From assembly GCA_002749535.1 (NCBI GenBank), contig MZZL01000410.1, positions 80,701-100,100 of the forward strand: DNA of 19,400 nucleotides. Reading direction: 5' to 3'. The stretch comes from Apophysomyces variabilis. Lineage: Eukaryota; Mucoromycota; Mucoromycetes; Mucorales; Mucoraceae. Position 1 is the first letter of the stretch, and every line of letters begins with the position of its first letter. The position numbers and the translations under genes are program-made. Of the stretch, positions 1 through 10,200 are shown piece by piece. The notes beneath the pieces were generated by a model that did not search any database, was not told the origin of the DNA, and saw only the letters and a program-made list of their open reading frames with translations.

Positions 1-166
1 TGCTACTGAAGACAAACAAACTATTTCTACTGTTGCCCATCCTTGTCGCTCTCTCCTCTCTCTGGTCTCCTGGCGTACATCGAACCCCTATGGTGAACAC
101 GTTGGCGGCATCCTTGTCCTGGTTCCGAGCTAAACTTTCCTGACACTTGTTGGGAAGGTTTGGCAC

Positions 167-301
167 CAAGCCTTAGGGTCCGGGCCTAAGGGTTACAGGT
201 CTATGGAACGGTCCTATGGGAACGATCCTATGGTATGGGCCATGGTACGGCCTGTATCTGGGCCTAGGGTTAGGTCTTTAGGCCCTGAGCCCTAAGGCTT
301 G
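167..301. repeat. Large imperfect inverted repeat (about 24-bp arms)
   Basis: The arm starting CAAGCCTTAGGG at 167 reappears in reverse complement as CCCTAAGGCTTG ending at 301. The match continues inward with one small gap (GGGCCTAA against TTAGGCCC). The arms are roughly 167-190 and 278-301 and enclose about 87 bases. The pair could fold into a long cruciform or RNA hairpin. No coding function is visible. Confidence 0.7.
198..251. repeat. Degenerate tandem repeats, unit about 13 bp
   Basis: Inside the loop of the large inverted repeat there are four imperfect units of the form GGTCCTATGGGAAC: GGTCTATGGAAC, GGTCCTATGGGAAC, GATCCTATGGTATG and GGCCATGGTAC. Unit length drifts between 11 and 14 bases, so this is an old or fast-changing minisatellite-like tract. 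Confidence 0.55.
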
Positions 302-523
302 ATCGGAACTAGGGTAGTGAACAAACCTCGACCGAGCGAAGACCTGGAAGCTAGCAGGATCAGACAACGCAAGCCGAAGCACGCCAGGCCGCCTTTCCAC
401 CGCCGGCGTTGCCCCACCTTCGTATGTGTCACTGGGCATACAGTATATGCAACAACATGTAAAGGTAAATCGATATTGACAGTCTACAGCTTTATACTAA
501 CGCTTCTTTATAATTATCGACTT

Positions 524-571
524 TGATACAGTGTGGATGTCACAACAAAAACAGGCATCCACACTGTATCA
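524..571. repeat. Perfect 16-bp inverted repeat, TA-flanked miniature TIR pair
   Basis: TGATACAGTGTGGATG at 524-539 is followed by 16 bases and then by its exact reverse complement at 556-571. The inner part reads TA, CAGTGTGGATG, loop, CATCCACACTG, TA. This is what two 11-bp terminal inverted repeats of a Tc1/mariner-like element between duplicated TA dinucleotides would look like. With only 38 bp between the TAs it could be an extreme internal deletion derivative, a footprint, or a stem-loop with another role such as a terminator. The repeat is certain; the transposon reading is inference. Confidence 0.6.
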
Positions 572-606
572 GGTCTTAAATTTTTTCAATTTTCTGTAGA
601 GGCCCT

Positions 607-1177
607 TGTCAGACACATACAAAGGAAGGTACGTGGTGATGCCTTGGTGGATTGGCTGTAAGTCCTGTTTGTGCTTCATGGCTTGTGTTTGTCTTGATCC
701 TTGTCACCGGCTAGTTTCTCTGGGATCCCGGAGAAGCCGGCTGGTGCAAGGTCATGGTGACCTGGCTTGGTCATCATGGCTGGTCAGCTCCTCTATCGGG
801 AGCTGGCTGTGCAGGATCTTTAGGACACCGGCTCCTAGGAGTCGGTAGGGAGTCTTTTGGGGCATGGCTAGCTCCACGTCAAGCTAACCTGTTAACACAA
901 TGCATCTTTTAATTCTGTGTTGTACTGGTATGCAGTAGTGGAGTTAGTCAATGCTTCAAAAGATTCCCGCGTCCTAAGGATCGGCTAGCGGACGGGTTTG
1001 AGCTTGATAGGGGCGCGTTCCCGTCAAACATGGTAGTCATAGGGTAGTAGTAGATTAGCCAGGTTACCTTTTAATACGTCAATTGTACATCCAATCAATC
1101 AAGTCAATAAATACTCAATATATTCTTCATCCAATTTTTCTTATTGCGTCTCCTAAGATACATGTTGTCTTCAGACA
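607..1177 (+). mobile_element. Possible solitary LTR-like segment
   Basis: The segment begins TGTCAGACA at 607 and ends TTCAGACA at 1177, giving the TG...CA ends expected of an LTR. The left third is GC-rich and palindromic. The right end carries an AATAAA (around 1107) in a stretch of short A/T-rich sequence, like an R-U5 region. I see no 5-bp target duplication, no primer-binding site and no gag or pol reading frame nearby. The boundaries are tentative and alternative ends are possible. Confidence 0.2.
707..846. repeat. Cluster of four consecutive palindromes
   Basis: Four hairpins lie end to end. The first, 707-740, has CCGGCT and AGCCGG outer arms around a GGGATCCC core flanked by TTCTC and GAGAA. 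The second, 749-763, is AGGTCA, three-base loop, TGACCT. The third, 785-805, is CAGCTCC, seven-base loop, GGAGCTG. The fourth, 827-846, is a 20-bp palindrome centred on CTCCTAGGAG with one wobble pair. The stretch is GC-rich and has no credible coding content. Confidence 0.75.
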
Positions 1178-1671
1178 GCTTGTGTGAGAAGTAGATATTA
1201 TTAACTACTGAAGGATTTACTTGCGCTTTCTTTACGGAGCTATTTAACTTCCCAAAAGAAAACATCTGCACTAAATTTTAAGGTTGTAAATTGCGGCCCG
1301 TGATCTTTGATACTCTGACTTTGACTATCCACTGGCTCTCAATTGCAGATTTGCTTAATCGATACCTCTACAGCAACTCACTATAAAAAATGCAAAGTAG
1401 TCTTTCAATTATTCTATACTATATCTTACATCTATGTCTTATTTAATTTGGCAGACGTATTTTAGAGTTGATGCTTGATCTAAGCCCGCAGTTAATGCTT
1501 ACTTCAGTTGAAACAAATGCAATTGTATTATCTGTGATACGACTTATCTACTTTGATTCCTCATTTTGTTGTACATGGGTGCGCTGGTAACATAGCATGT
1601 TAGACGTCTGCAACGTGCCCTCTGACCACAAGTAAAATTATTTGAGCTTACTTTATTTATCGATAAACATC
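1178..1671. other. AT-rich stretch without a recognisable feature
   Basis: I see no credible coding frame, RNA gene or repeat here. Base composition is AT-rich, unlike the GC-richer block to its left, and reading frames are closed in all six phases apart from short chance ORFs. Confidence 0.5.
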
Positions 1672-1950
1672 ATGGCTACTGCAACTAACATAAATACTGT
1701 TCCAGGAAATGCCCTGTGCTTACTTTTGTACCAGGTGTCATACCCTCACGTTGTGGCAGAAACAAATAAATATTCCCTTGAACAAGCTTGCAATGCAATT
1801 CAGTATGATAGATTGATGGCTGAAAGTATATCGTACAAATATAAGAAGCAAGTACGGTAAAGACCACCTAATATGCTCAGTTAACGCGATCTTGACAGCA
1901 TGAAGTTGAGCATTTATCGCTATTCGAGGTCACCCCTTGAAGCAGCGTAA
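1672..1950 (+). CDS. Doubtful small hypothetical protein, two exons
   Basis: An ATG at 1672 opens 61 codons ending in a lysine-rich tail (SYKYKKQVR). A GT-AG intron can be drawn from 1857 to 1898 (GTAAAG donor, a GTTAAC-like branch site, TTGACAG acceptor). The frame then continues for 17 codons to TAA at 1948-1950, giving about 78 residues. Without splicing the frame stops at 1858-1860. I recognise no domain, signal peptide or membrane segment. It may be a chance ORF or a fragment of a decayed gene. The region on both sides is non-coding in appearance. Confidence 0.15.
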
Positions 1951-3538
1951 TTTCTGCTTCTTGGACTTAGTCGAGGTAGCTACCACAAAGACATTCTGCG
2001 CACCTATGTGAGAAGCAGACTATCGAGTACACGTTCCAGCAAAGTGTCTCCTTGCAGTTTGGTACTGCAACACGTGACTGTGGTTACTCTACGCCTTCAA
2101 CATCGTTTGCCTTCCCTTATTTTGCTTCTCCACATCTAGTTTGGTGTTATTTATCCAGACGTTGAAACAAGCTATTGTAACAGCCTGCTGGAGTAAATCC
2201 TGGAATGTTTTATATAAATAGATGGCAAAGGGGCGTTTAATACCTTGTCATTTACCGGGACAGACTTAAACTTTAAGTTGTCTAGAAAAATGGTAGGATA
2301 TATAATGACAATGGTTGATCTATTTAAAACGCTGCTATGAAAGCAGTTTCCACATTCAATCTTCAGCACAAACATTGTATTAAATGAGAATCACAGCAAA
2401 CCTTTTTACATACCGAAAAACTATGCTTTGAAATATCAAACGCTTAGCTTCCTGTAGTACCATCGGGTATCCTCACGGTTTCTTTATCGTATATATCTAT
2501 AGCCGGTTTTCTTGCATCGTCTCAGGACTATCCAAGGGAGAACGTCTCAAATCAATAAATTGTGCGTAAAGAAGACGGTTTTTAGGATTAACTGTTAGTA
2601 TCGGTAATGGTGCTTTTCCCTTGAAAATTGGTACGTTAAGCGTTGCTTGCTTGATCATTTCGACTTGGGTCCACTAGCGATTCTTAGAATCCTATGGTAC
2701 GCCCATAGATGTTCTAACGTGCTCCATGCTTGTATCAGAGATATTTGGGCCAACAAAGGCAAATTTAAGTTTTAGGCATTTGCTGCTGCCGATCCTCTTT
2801 TTAAGCCGATTTCTCTGCTACTTCGTCTTTGCGTTACAAGTAGAACATGAACATCCCACCGAGTGATTTAATCACTGAGGTTCATCTGCAGTGCAACTTT
2901 GTAAGTTGTGAAAACATTATGCGAGGGGTTTTGCCACGCCGATAGCATCAATCTGATGGTAACATTATAATGAATTTCTTATGGCTCTTTTGTCATGTTA
3001 CCTTGTAAAACCCAATCTGATGCTTTTATTAATTTTATTTTATGAATGACTCACATTGTCGCAAGCAAAAGAAAAGAGGGAAGGCGAAACCGTGCGGGTA
3101 TGCTAATTTTTGCTTTATCAGACAAGTCTAAAGATGATCTAACACGCTCAAATTTAGTACATAGGTACAGAGAAGCTTCACGTCATATACGGTAGCGAGA
3201 TTCATCGACGATTTTTGGCAGCGAAAATATATATTGTGGACCAGCACGGAAGTCATGAATAGGCGCAAAGAAATGTCCAACGACTTGTAAGTTCGTGCCT
3301 GATATTGAGAAGGGGAATTACTAGGGACAGTCCAACAGGGTATTCCAGATGTGAGCGTTTTTCTAAATCGGCGTGCCAAATTTTTACGGAAACATTTCGG
3401 CTGCTCGAACCGTTGTATTCGAGTGACGCAAATTTCTTTGTACTGGTGCGAATAGCCGGTCCCAAATTTTGGCTAACCGCGACCACCGAATTGGAAGGAA
3501 CACATGCTCGTCTTGGTGCAGGAAAGGATTATTCAAGC
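1951..3538. other. Gene-free AT-rich region
   Basis: No reading frame here looks coding and I find no tRNA-like cloverleaf. The stretch holds a nested hairpin (2847-2885) and a 7-bp inverted repeat GGTAACA/TGTTACC (around 2958-3002). The 10-mer CAATCTGATG occurs twice, at 2949 and 3013. The last 250 bases before 3539 may include the former promoter of the nucleoporin relic. Confidence 0.5.
2847..2885. repeat. Nested hairpin
   Basis: AGTGATT and AATCACT form a 15-bp palindrome at 2862-2876 with a single central T. It is enclosed by a second inverted pair, ATGAAC at 2847-2852 and GTTCAT at 2880-2885. No gene adjoins it, so a terminator or mobile-element end cannot be argued from position. Confidence 0.5.
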
Positions 3539-4530
3539 ATGAGTAAAGTCGCGTCTGATCGATCCGCATCGTTGAAGGAAATTCTGGAACGATCAAAATT
3601 ACTTACAAATCAAGTATTACAGCAAGAACTTCCTCCGATCGAACGAGGATTGGAGCAGATCGATGTACAATCCAGCAAACTTACGTCTAAAACGGCACAA
3701 CATGAGGACAGCAGCGATAACAAAGCGTAAGAAATATCTGTAGGTACCTTACCTTAAATTCATACGATATCTTAGGTTGTACTTTCTGGCACAAGGAGGT
3801 GTCGATTCCCAAGTACTGATGCGTGATCTCGGTACAATCCACATTGGCACACAGCCTGAGCACAGACGCCCCATTCAAGACACAGACGTTGAAGTAAATC
3901 AGATGCAGATAGAATTAATAGAATTGAGGAGCAAACACGACTTCTAGGGTTATTTCCAGCAGAAGCGAGCGCAGACCATTATCGAATTGGTGCAAAACAA
4001 AAAGGAGGAAGTAACTATTATATATATTCAGATATAGTTTGACAAATAGCTGATCTGTATCTGGACATAGATTATACAGGACGGCGTTGATCAGTTCGAT
4101 AAAAGCGTGGATACCACTTGGAAAACGATCAAAACGTCTTTATGTGAAGTACGAGGCGAAGACCCTAATGATGCAGATATGGCTTTTCTGAGGATTACGA
4201 AATCACACTTTGACCCTGCAAGGCTACCACGTCGAGAATGAGAATGAGCGTTACAGAAGAATAGGAGAGAGAAGACAAAGATATTCACATATCCTTATGT
4301 ACAAAATAAACAGCACGAACTTGAAACACCCACTAGTTGTCGATGGGAATCAACAATCTGGAAAGAATTGGCACTTTTCCTTGCTATTCGTCTTTGGCAA
4401 TAACGCTTGCCAGCATTATCTTGAATATGAATCAGCTATAGTACTGTTTGATGGAAAGGTAGGTGCTCCTTCCAAATTCGTGGCATACATTCCGCCATCA
4501 ACAACACAACCGTACGCTTGGTGGAAGTAA
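3539..4530 (+). pseudogene. NIC96: Decayed 5' part of a NIC96/NUP93 nucleoporin gene
   Basis: NIC96/NUP93 is a linker nucleoporin of the inner ring of the nuclear pore. The exons I can draw are 3539-3726, 3776-3893, 3948-4010 and from about 4062 or 4080 onward, with GT-AG introns between them. The product starts MSKVASDRSASLKEILERSK, then has the amphipathic N-terminal helix (LLTNQV...LPPIERGLEQI), a YFLAQGGVDSQVL segment and an IQDTDVEGYFQQKRAQTI segment. Each aligns by eye with the family's N-terminal helix, its LLxxxGxD segment and its DTDIxGFL segment. After LPRRE (near 4235) the frame meets TGA. Family-like pieces (QRYSHILMYKIN, CQHYLE, GAPSKFVAYI, PYAWW) continue in the +1 frame to a TAA at 4528-4530. 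Family members are about 800 residues; here only patchy matches to the first 300 or so remain. I read it as a truncated, frameshifted paralogue. An undetected intron near 4235 would weaken the frameshift argument but not the loss of the C-terminal two thirds. Confidence 0.65.
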
Positions 4531-7233
4531 CTATGAAAAGAACTTTAGCAATTCATAGAAAAACCTGATTACAACCTATTCTACAATGAGATATGGTAAT
4601 AAGTGTCTAGCAATCATACTATCTTCTAGCCGAGACCTCGTACACATGGAATCGACAAACTGCAATTGAACGGTTAGCCTTTTACACTAGAATTTGCCTA
4701 TGTTATCTCGATGCGTATCGATTGTTGGTCTATCCTAAATACCTTGAATGTTAACACATATCAGCATCCTTTTATACACTAGTTTAATATTTTTCGTAAT
4801 TACGTTCAATGAGAAATGTCTTCACTGTACCCAGTCATCTATGATCCATATATAGCAGGAACAACGAGAATTGTAGACCACATCATATGCATAATGAAAG
4901 AAAAGTCGACTTGTGTGTTTGTTGCACGCTGCTTGTCGGCTATAGAGTATGTATCTCAACTAAGACTTGGTCTACTCCAACCGCTAGTGCAGTGAGAAAT
5001 GTGATGGCCCTATTCAAGAAATGAGCAGGGACGCATCAAATAATATGAGAATGAGTTCGAGTGGTCTATGTGGAGATGAAGGTATATGCATGTAGCTGAG
5101 CAACATCAGCTGGATCGCACTATTTTAGGTCGGAAAGGTGTCAACAATTAACAAAACAAATGCAAGTCCCTTTCTTTTCCCCTGCATGCCTCCAGTATAT
5201 CCGGAGGTGGGGAAAAACTCATTTTTTTTATGCGCAGCCTACCGGCGTTTTTTCTTGATGCAGCATTTGAACAGACCATGTGCAAAAGCCTGCTTCCGAA
5301 AAATGGGAACCAAACACCCCTTAATATCTATGTTTTTTACATTGCAATAGGAAACACGGTACATAAAAAGCCCTTTGGGGAAAGGGGGAAGCTAGAAACT
5401 CAAGGAATTGACGAGGACATCCGGTGAGGTTTCGGTCAACGTATACCAGTGTGATTGTCCTCGTCTATGTAAAAATGAATCTATTAATCTCCCCGTGGCT
5501 GACCAATGAGTGAGTGGTACTTCGGCAAAAGAAGGGGGTCTGGGCAGCATGCTTAAAAGGAACGATAAGGTACCTGAATCCATCGTACCGTGTAAAGACA
5601 TCAATGGATAGCTAGGCAGGTGATAGTGTGCCATTTGGATAAGGTGTGAATTGGACGTCTTAGAAGCTGTTGAATGAGCCGCCGCTAGCCATGTGAGGCG
5701 CCATTGTTTAGGTTCACTCGGTTGCTTATGGGTCATAGCAAGCCACAGAATAGGATGAGCGGATATTTCAGGGTAGCAATTAGATAATATTTTCGAGTTT
5801 TGCTGCGAAATTGATCAGATTAAAAAGGTTGAATCGGTTCATTTTGAGGCCATATCCTAGGTTAGAACGAAATAACCGCGCATAAAATGGACAAACCGAA
5901 TGGTTAACCCCAGCTGTCCTAATACTGCTGTTCACAAAGATTCTGCCAGTTGAAAAACTAATTCAATTGGAAGCAGTACTCCAACATAGGCAAAGTAGGG
6001 TCAAGGAGGTGGGGTTTGGTTGTACGGTCTATACCGTAAGGCATAACGATGCGCATCGAGCGTTAGACAGTAAACCAATTCTGTCGGTATCCTGTTTTTG
6101 GACTATTTGTTGCACACTTTTGCATACTCTCTGCCATAGTATGCTTTTCCATCAGTAGAATGGCCTTGTCAGCATATCCCTCCAAATTGATGTGACCTGC
6201 AAAGTTCGCCAGTTGTATATCGCACGTTATCTCCGTGGTACGTCGTGTTTCGGGTTGCTTCATTAATACAAACAGAATAGAGATAGTGGGATGAAATCGA
6301 TCGTTGTAAAACGCTTGTGCAACGAGACAAACCAGAGTAACACCTCGATTAAAACGTCAAAAGAGGTTGCGTAGCCAATTCAAGAGGGAGACCGGGAGAT
6401 GTCGTTGTACTATAGTTCAGATGCGGTTACGATCGACGATGCCCTATGGAGATTTGCCATTTTGAAGGGCCTAAATTGTTATGATCTTATAGTTACTGGT
6501 TAAGATATGATGGATTTGTTATAGACAGAGAGAACTTGATTTAACGCAGCGAGGAACGTGCGGAAAGACTTTCGTCGGTTATACTTTTGGTAACACTCCA
6601 CATGTTCAACGAGCTCCATTTATGGTAGTTCCGACATGGTTGCCATTGCTGGGAAACCAGATCACCGACGGCGAAATTGGTCGCCGTGGTGCCCGAAATC
6701 AAAAAAGATGAGGCGGTGATTATTTTTGACAGGCATCATTCTTTTCTCCGACAAAGGAGCAAAAAAGGGAAGAAAAGGGAAGAGTCGATGAGATCGGCTT
6801 TGCCTCGATTTGGACATTGCTGTCCTAAGGAGGGAGCACAGAAAGAGTAAAAAATGAGCAAGCACCAAAAGGAGGTTTGATAAGGAGAAAAAGGGGCAAA
6901 GGAACAGGGCGATGGGCTTGGTCACACCTTCATACTTTCTGCATTTTAACATGGCTGTCGCAAAGCGAGTGATCAGGCCACGTTTTTTTTGTTTTCCTGT
7001 ATTGAAACGATCAACATGATCTAATCTTTTATTTAGGATATAAGTGTTCTCGGTCATCGTAGGACGAATAATGTGAAACAAAGCCTTAACCTTTAACTGA
7101 CCTAACCGTTGCCAAGGCAAAATCGTTTTCGCGAGACAAAAGTCAACAGTAACTTTGTTTCCTCAAAAGAGAAAAGCCAAAAAAAACAAGTCCCTGCCGA
7201 TTTTCCAAGCTTCTCTCTTTCTTTAAGTACGCC
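4531..7233. other. 2.7-kb region without an assignable gene; right end is the kinase promoter
   Basis: Several ORFs of 60-150 codons occur on both strands (for example minus strand 5392-5736, 6063-6263 and 6662-7120), but none shows a domain, a sensible splice pattern or family resemblance. The last 400 bases are rich in A and pyrimidine runs and must contain the promoter and leader of the kinase gene at 7234. I could not fix a TATA box with confidence. No nucleoporin remnants were recognised beyond 4530. Confidence 0.5.
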
Positions 7234-10200
7234 ATGTCGAATTCCGGCTCCTCTGGTTCCGTTACCGACTCTGCCGGCTTTCGTATGGTGGGGAACCTGT
7301 TGCAGATCCCTGGTTACCATTTCAAAGCAGCGCCGACACCTAGTCTTGCTCATGGAGAGAATGTTGACATCGTCTATGGATACAGGTACCGTGTTCCTCA
7401 CCGAGTACTTTAAGCAAAGCTGATTGTCAGTCAGAATATTAAATAAAAAGCCTGTTATTGCAAAAGTCTCACCAGCTTCGCTACGACTGGAACGCGAATT
7501 TCATATTATGCAGCGTCTCCACCAGCAACCTGATGGCTCACTGTTTCTTGGTTAGCCAAGTAAAGAATATCTAGAAGCATTCCACTAAATCCCCTCTGTC
7601 TATTTGTAGTACAACCGCTTGAATACGTGAACCTTCCCAGCGGTCTCACGGTTGCCGTCTACTCAGATGAAGGTCATGTTTATCTAGATCGTCGTCGATC
7701 TTCTGAGGATATTTCTCGGAGCAACGGTCACGGCATATCCTCATCCTCTACCGCGGGAAGCAGCCATGGTGGCAGCAACAGCAGCAATGGCACCAATAGC
7801 AATCATGGAGTTGCCGATACCTATGACCAACTTTTGAAAGATGCCAGGCAACGCTATTCTCTCCATGTTCATAGTGAAGCGGGCGAAGCTCGCTCAGGCT
7901 TCTCTAATCCAGTGTCTGCATATGATTTGGGAACATTCCTTCGGTTTGCGATAAAATGCACTGATTGTCTAGAGTTCATACACCGCCATAATGTAGTCCA
8001 TGGTGAGATAAGACTTTCAGCATTTCAATGGGCAGGGGACGATGGTAGTCGCGTTAAACTGTGGAACTTTGGATCGAGCACAAGATCACTCGAAACATAT
8101 CTCACTAGCGAGGGATGGAGAAAGACAGTGAACAGCAAAGTGACGATGGACATGTTGAAAAATCTTTTGGTGTATATGAGTCCTGAGCAAACAGGACGTA
8201 CCACTTATGTTCCTGATCATCGATCCGATATCTATTCCCTGGGTGTAGTGTTTTTTGTATTGCTGACTGGACGTAATCCTTTCGAAGGCGGGCCTCTCGA
8301 AATACTGAACGGCATTCTCAGTAAGAAGCTACCATTGGTAAGCGAAATACAGCTGGACGTACCGGACGTGGTAGCAAGGATCATTGAGAAAATGGTAGCC
8401 AAGGTAAGCAGAGAAACCTAGACATAAGATTGAATTAACAGCCGAGTTATTCTTTTGCAGTCTCCCGATGATCGTTACAGCAGTGCGTTTGGTGTGAAAG
8501 CTGATCTGAAAGAATGCTTTCGGCAACTGACAGATATGAGCGAAACTTCTTCCGAGGTTAGTAGGACTATTTACTAAATGACATAATAACTCTTACTTTT
8601 CGTAACTCTTAGTCCTTATCTCCGTTTCCTTTAGCGCAACATGACATTGCCTCTGTCTTTACCCTTCCTAATCAGATTTACGGTCGCCAAAACATCATTG
8701 CTGAAATGACAAGTATTATCCAAAATGTGGCAGCTGTTTATAAATCATCCATACAACGCCGCCATAATACACATTATGCCACATCAGCTGTATTTAGCGA
8801 GTATCGTACTAATTCTTCAAGTATAGCAGATTCTGTGAGCGAGGTTTCCGAGGTTGATTCAGCAAGTGAACTAGAAGGCAGGTCGGCAGCATCACCGAGT
8901 TATTGCAGCGGTCTAGACGGAAGCGAAGGATCCATTGCAAATAATCGAGTTATCAGCCCAAAAAAGCAAGGGGTTGAAATAGTTGCTGTCTATGGACCTG
9001 GTGGCATTGGTAAGTAGCGAAAACGAGCTTACTATTAATGTAACACATTGCTGCATCAGGTAAATCCACCTTACTTGGCGCGGTTCAAAATATGGCACGA
9101 CAAAACGGGTAAGTGTGAAAACAGAACGAAAAAGGAAAAGGGCTTGGTGGTCTGTGAGGCATATATTGAACAGGAGGAAAACAGACAATGTATGGCATTG
9201 CCATGGTACTAATAACTTTGGCGTAGCTATGTTGCGACAACCAAATTCGATGCCAGGCAAAAAGTGCCTTATGGTTGCATTCTCCGATCTCTTTCGCAAA
9301 TTCTACAGCAAATCCTATCAGAATCCGAAGAAGAAATTGACCTATTCTATGCACATTTGAAAGAATGTCTTGGATCTCAGTTTTGCAACATTGAATTATT
9401 GGCAGACTTAGTACCCGAGCTAAAACCCCTATTGGAAATGCCAGAAAGTCACTGCAAGGAACGCGCCGAAGCCATTCATCTTGATAATGTGGAAACACGC
9501 TGTCGTTTCCATACACTTTTCGTCGAAGTCTTTCGTGCTCTCTCCCATTGGAGGATGGTCACTTTGGTAAGAAATCTGTACTCTCAAAAAAAGAGATCTT
9601 TATCTCATCGACACCGTTCTGATTGTTTTAGTTTCTGGATGATTTGCAAGAAGCGGGTAAACAAATACTAGATCGCAAGTGCCGGGTAGAAACGCTCACA
9701 ATACATTCGTCCTTTTAGATGAACCATCATTGGAATTGATCCAATCCCTCATCATATCTCGTGTGAAGGTTCTTCTACTTGTCAGTTACCGTGATCAAGA
9801 GATATTTGAAAAAGTCTCTGATATTTTAAATAACGAATCAGCCAATATTTATTTTATGGAAGTTCAAGCGCTTAGCTTTGAATCTCTGGTGGATTATATC
9901 TCTGCAGCTCTCCATCGAAACCAGGGGGAAGATCGTGCTGGTATTCTTCCTCTCGCCGAGATCGTCTACAAAAAGACATTAGGAAATGCATTTTATGTTG
10001 CACAAGTGCTTGTGACATTGGAAAAGAAGAAGCTCATATTTTTCAACTGGGAAAAGAACGAATGGGATTATAATTTACGAGATATTCAACGAGGACTTGC
10101 GCCAGCGAATGAGGACGAAGGTCAATGCTTAGATATCAGGTTTATTGTCAGTCGTCTCCATGAGCTGCCAATGGACGGACAACGGTTATTGAAATGGGCT

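Larger units (their letters stand above)
6..1174. mobile_element. Possible relic element bounded by a 10-bp inverted repeat
   Basis: CTGAAGACAA at 6-15 is matched by its exact reverse complement TTGTCTTCAG at 1165-1174. The enclosed DNA is GC-richer than the AT-rich sequence to its right, has no recognisable gene and contains most of the inverted repeats of the window. The composition change lies near 1080-1180, close to the right arm. A 10-bp match over 1.2 kb can occur by chance, and no target duplication can be tested because the left arm sits at the window edge. This is inference only. Confidence 0.2.

Noticed and set aside
749..763. AGGTCA-TGG-TGACCT as a nuclear-receptor response element
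   Set aside because: Fungi of this kind lack nuclear receptors; it is one of four neighbouring palindromes and better seen as part of that cluster.
5392..5736. Minus-strand ORF of 114 codons
   Set aside because: No recognisable motif and no supporting splice sites, in a region of generally non-coding character; chance ORF is the simpler reading.
6063..6263. Minus-strand ORF of 66 codons with a plausible-looking peptide
   Set aside because: No family resemblance, and I could find no in-phase exons on either side.
6662..7120. Minus-strand ORF of 152 codons upstream of the kinase
   Set aside because: The product is low-complexity and Lys/Leu/Phe-rich from purine tracts, with no domain, and it lies where the kinase promoter and leader must be.
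7109..7423. Plus-strand ORF of 104 codons overlapping kinase exon 1
   Set aside because: It begins at a TTG and uses another frame than exon 1; the frame from ATG 7234 splices cleanly into the kinase domain.
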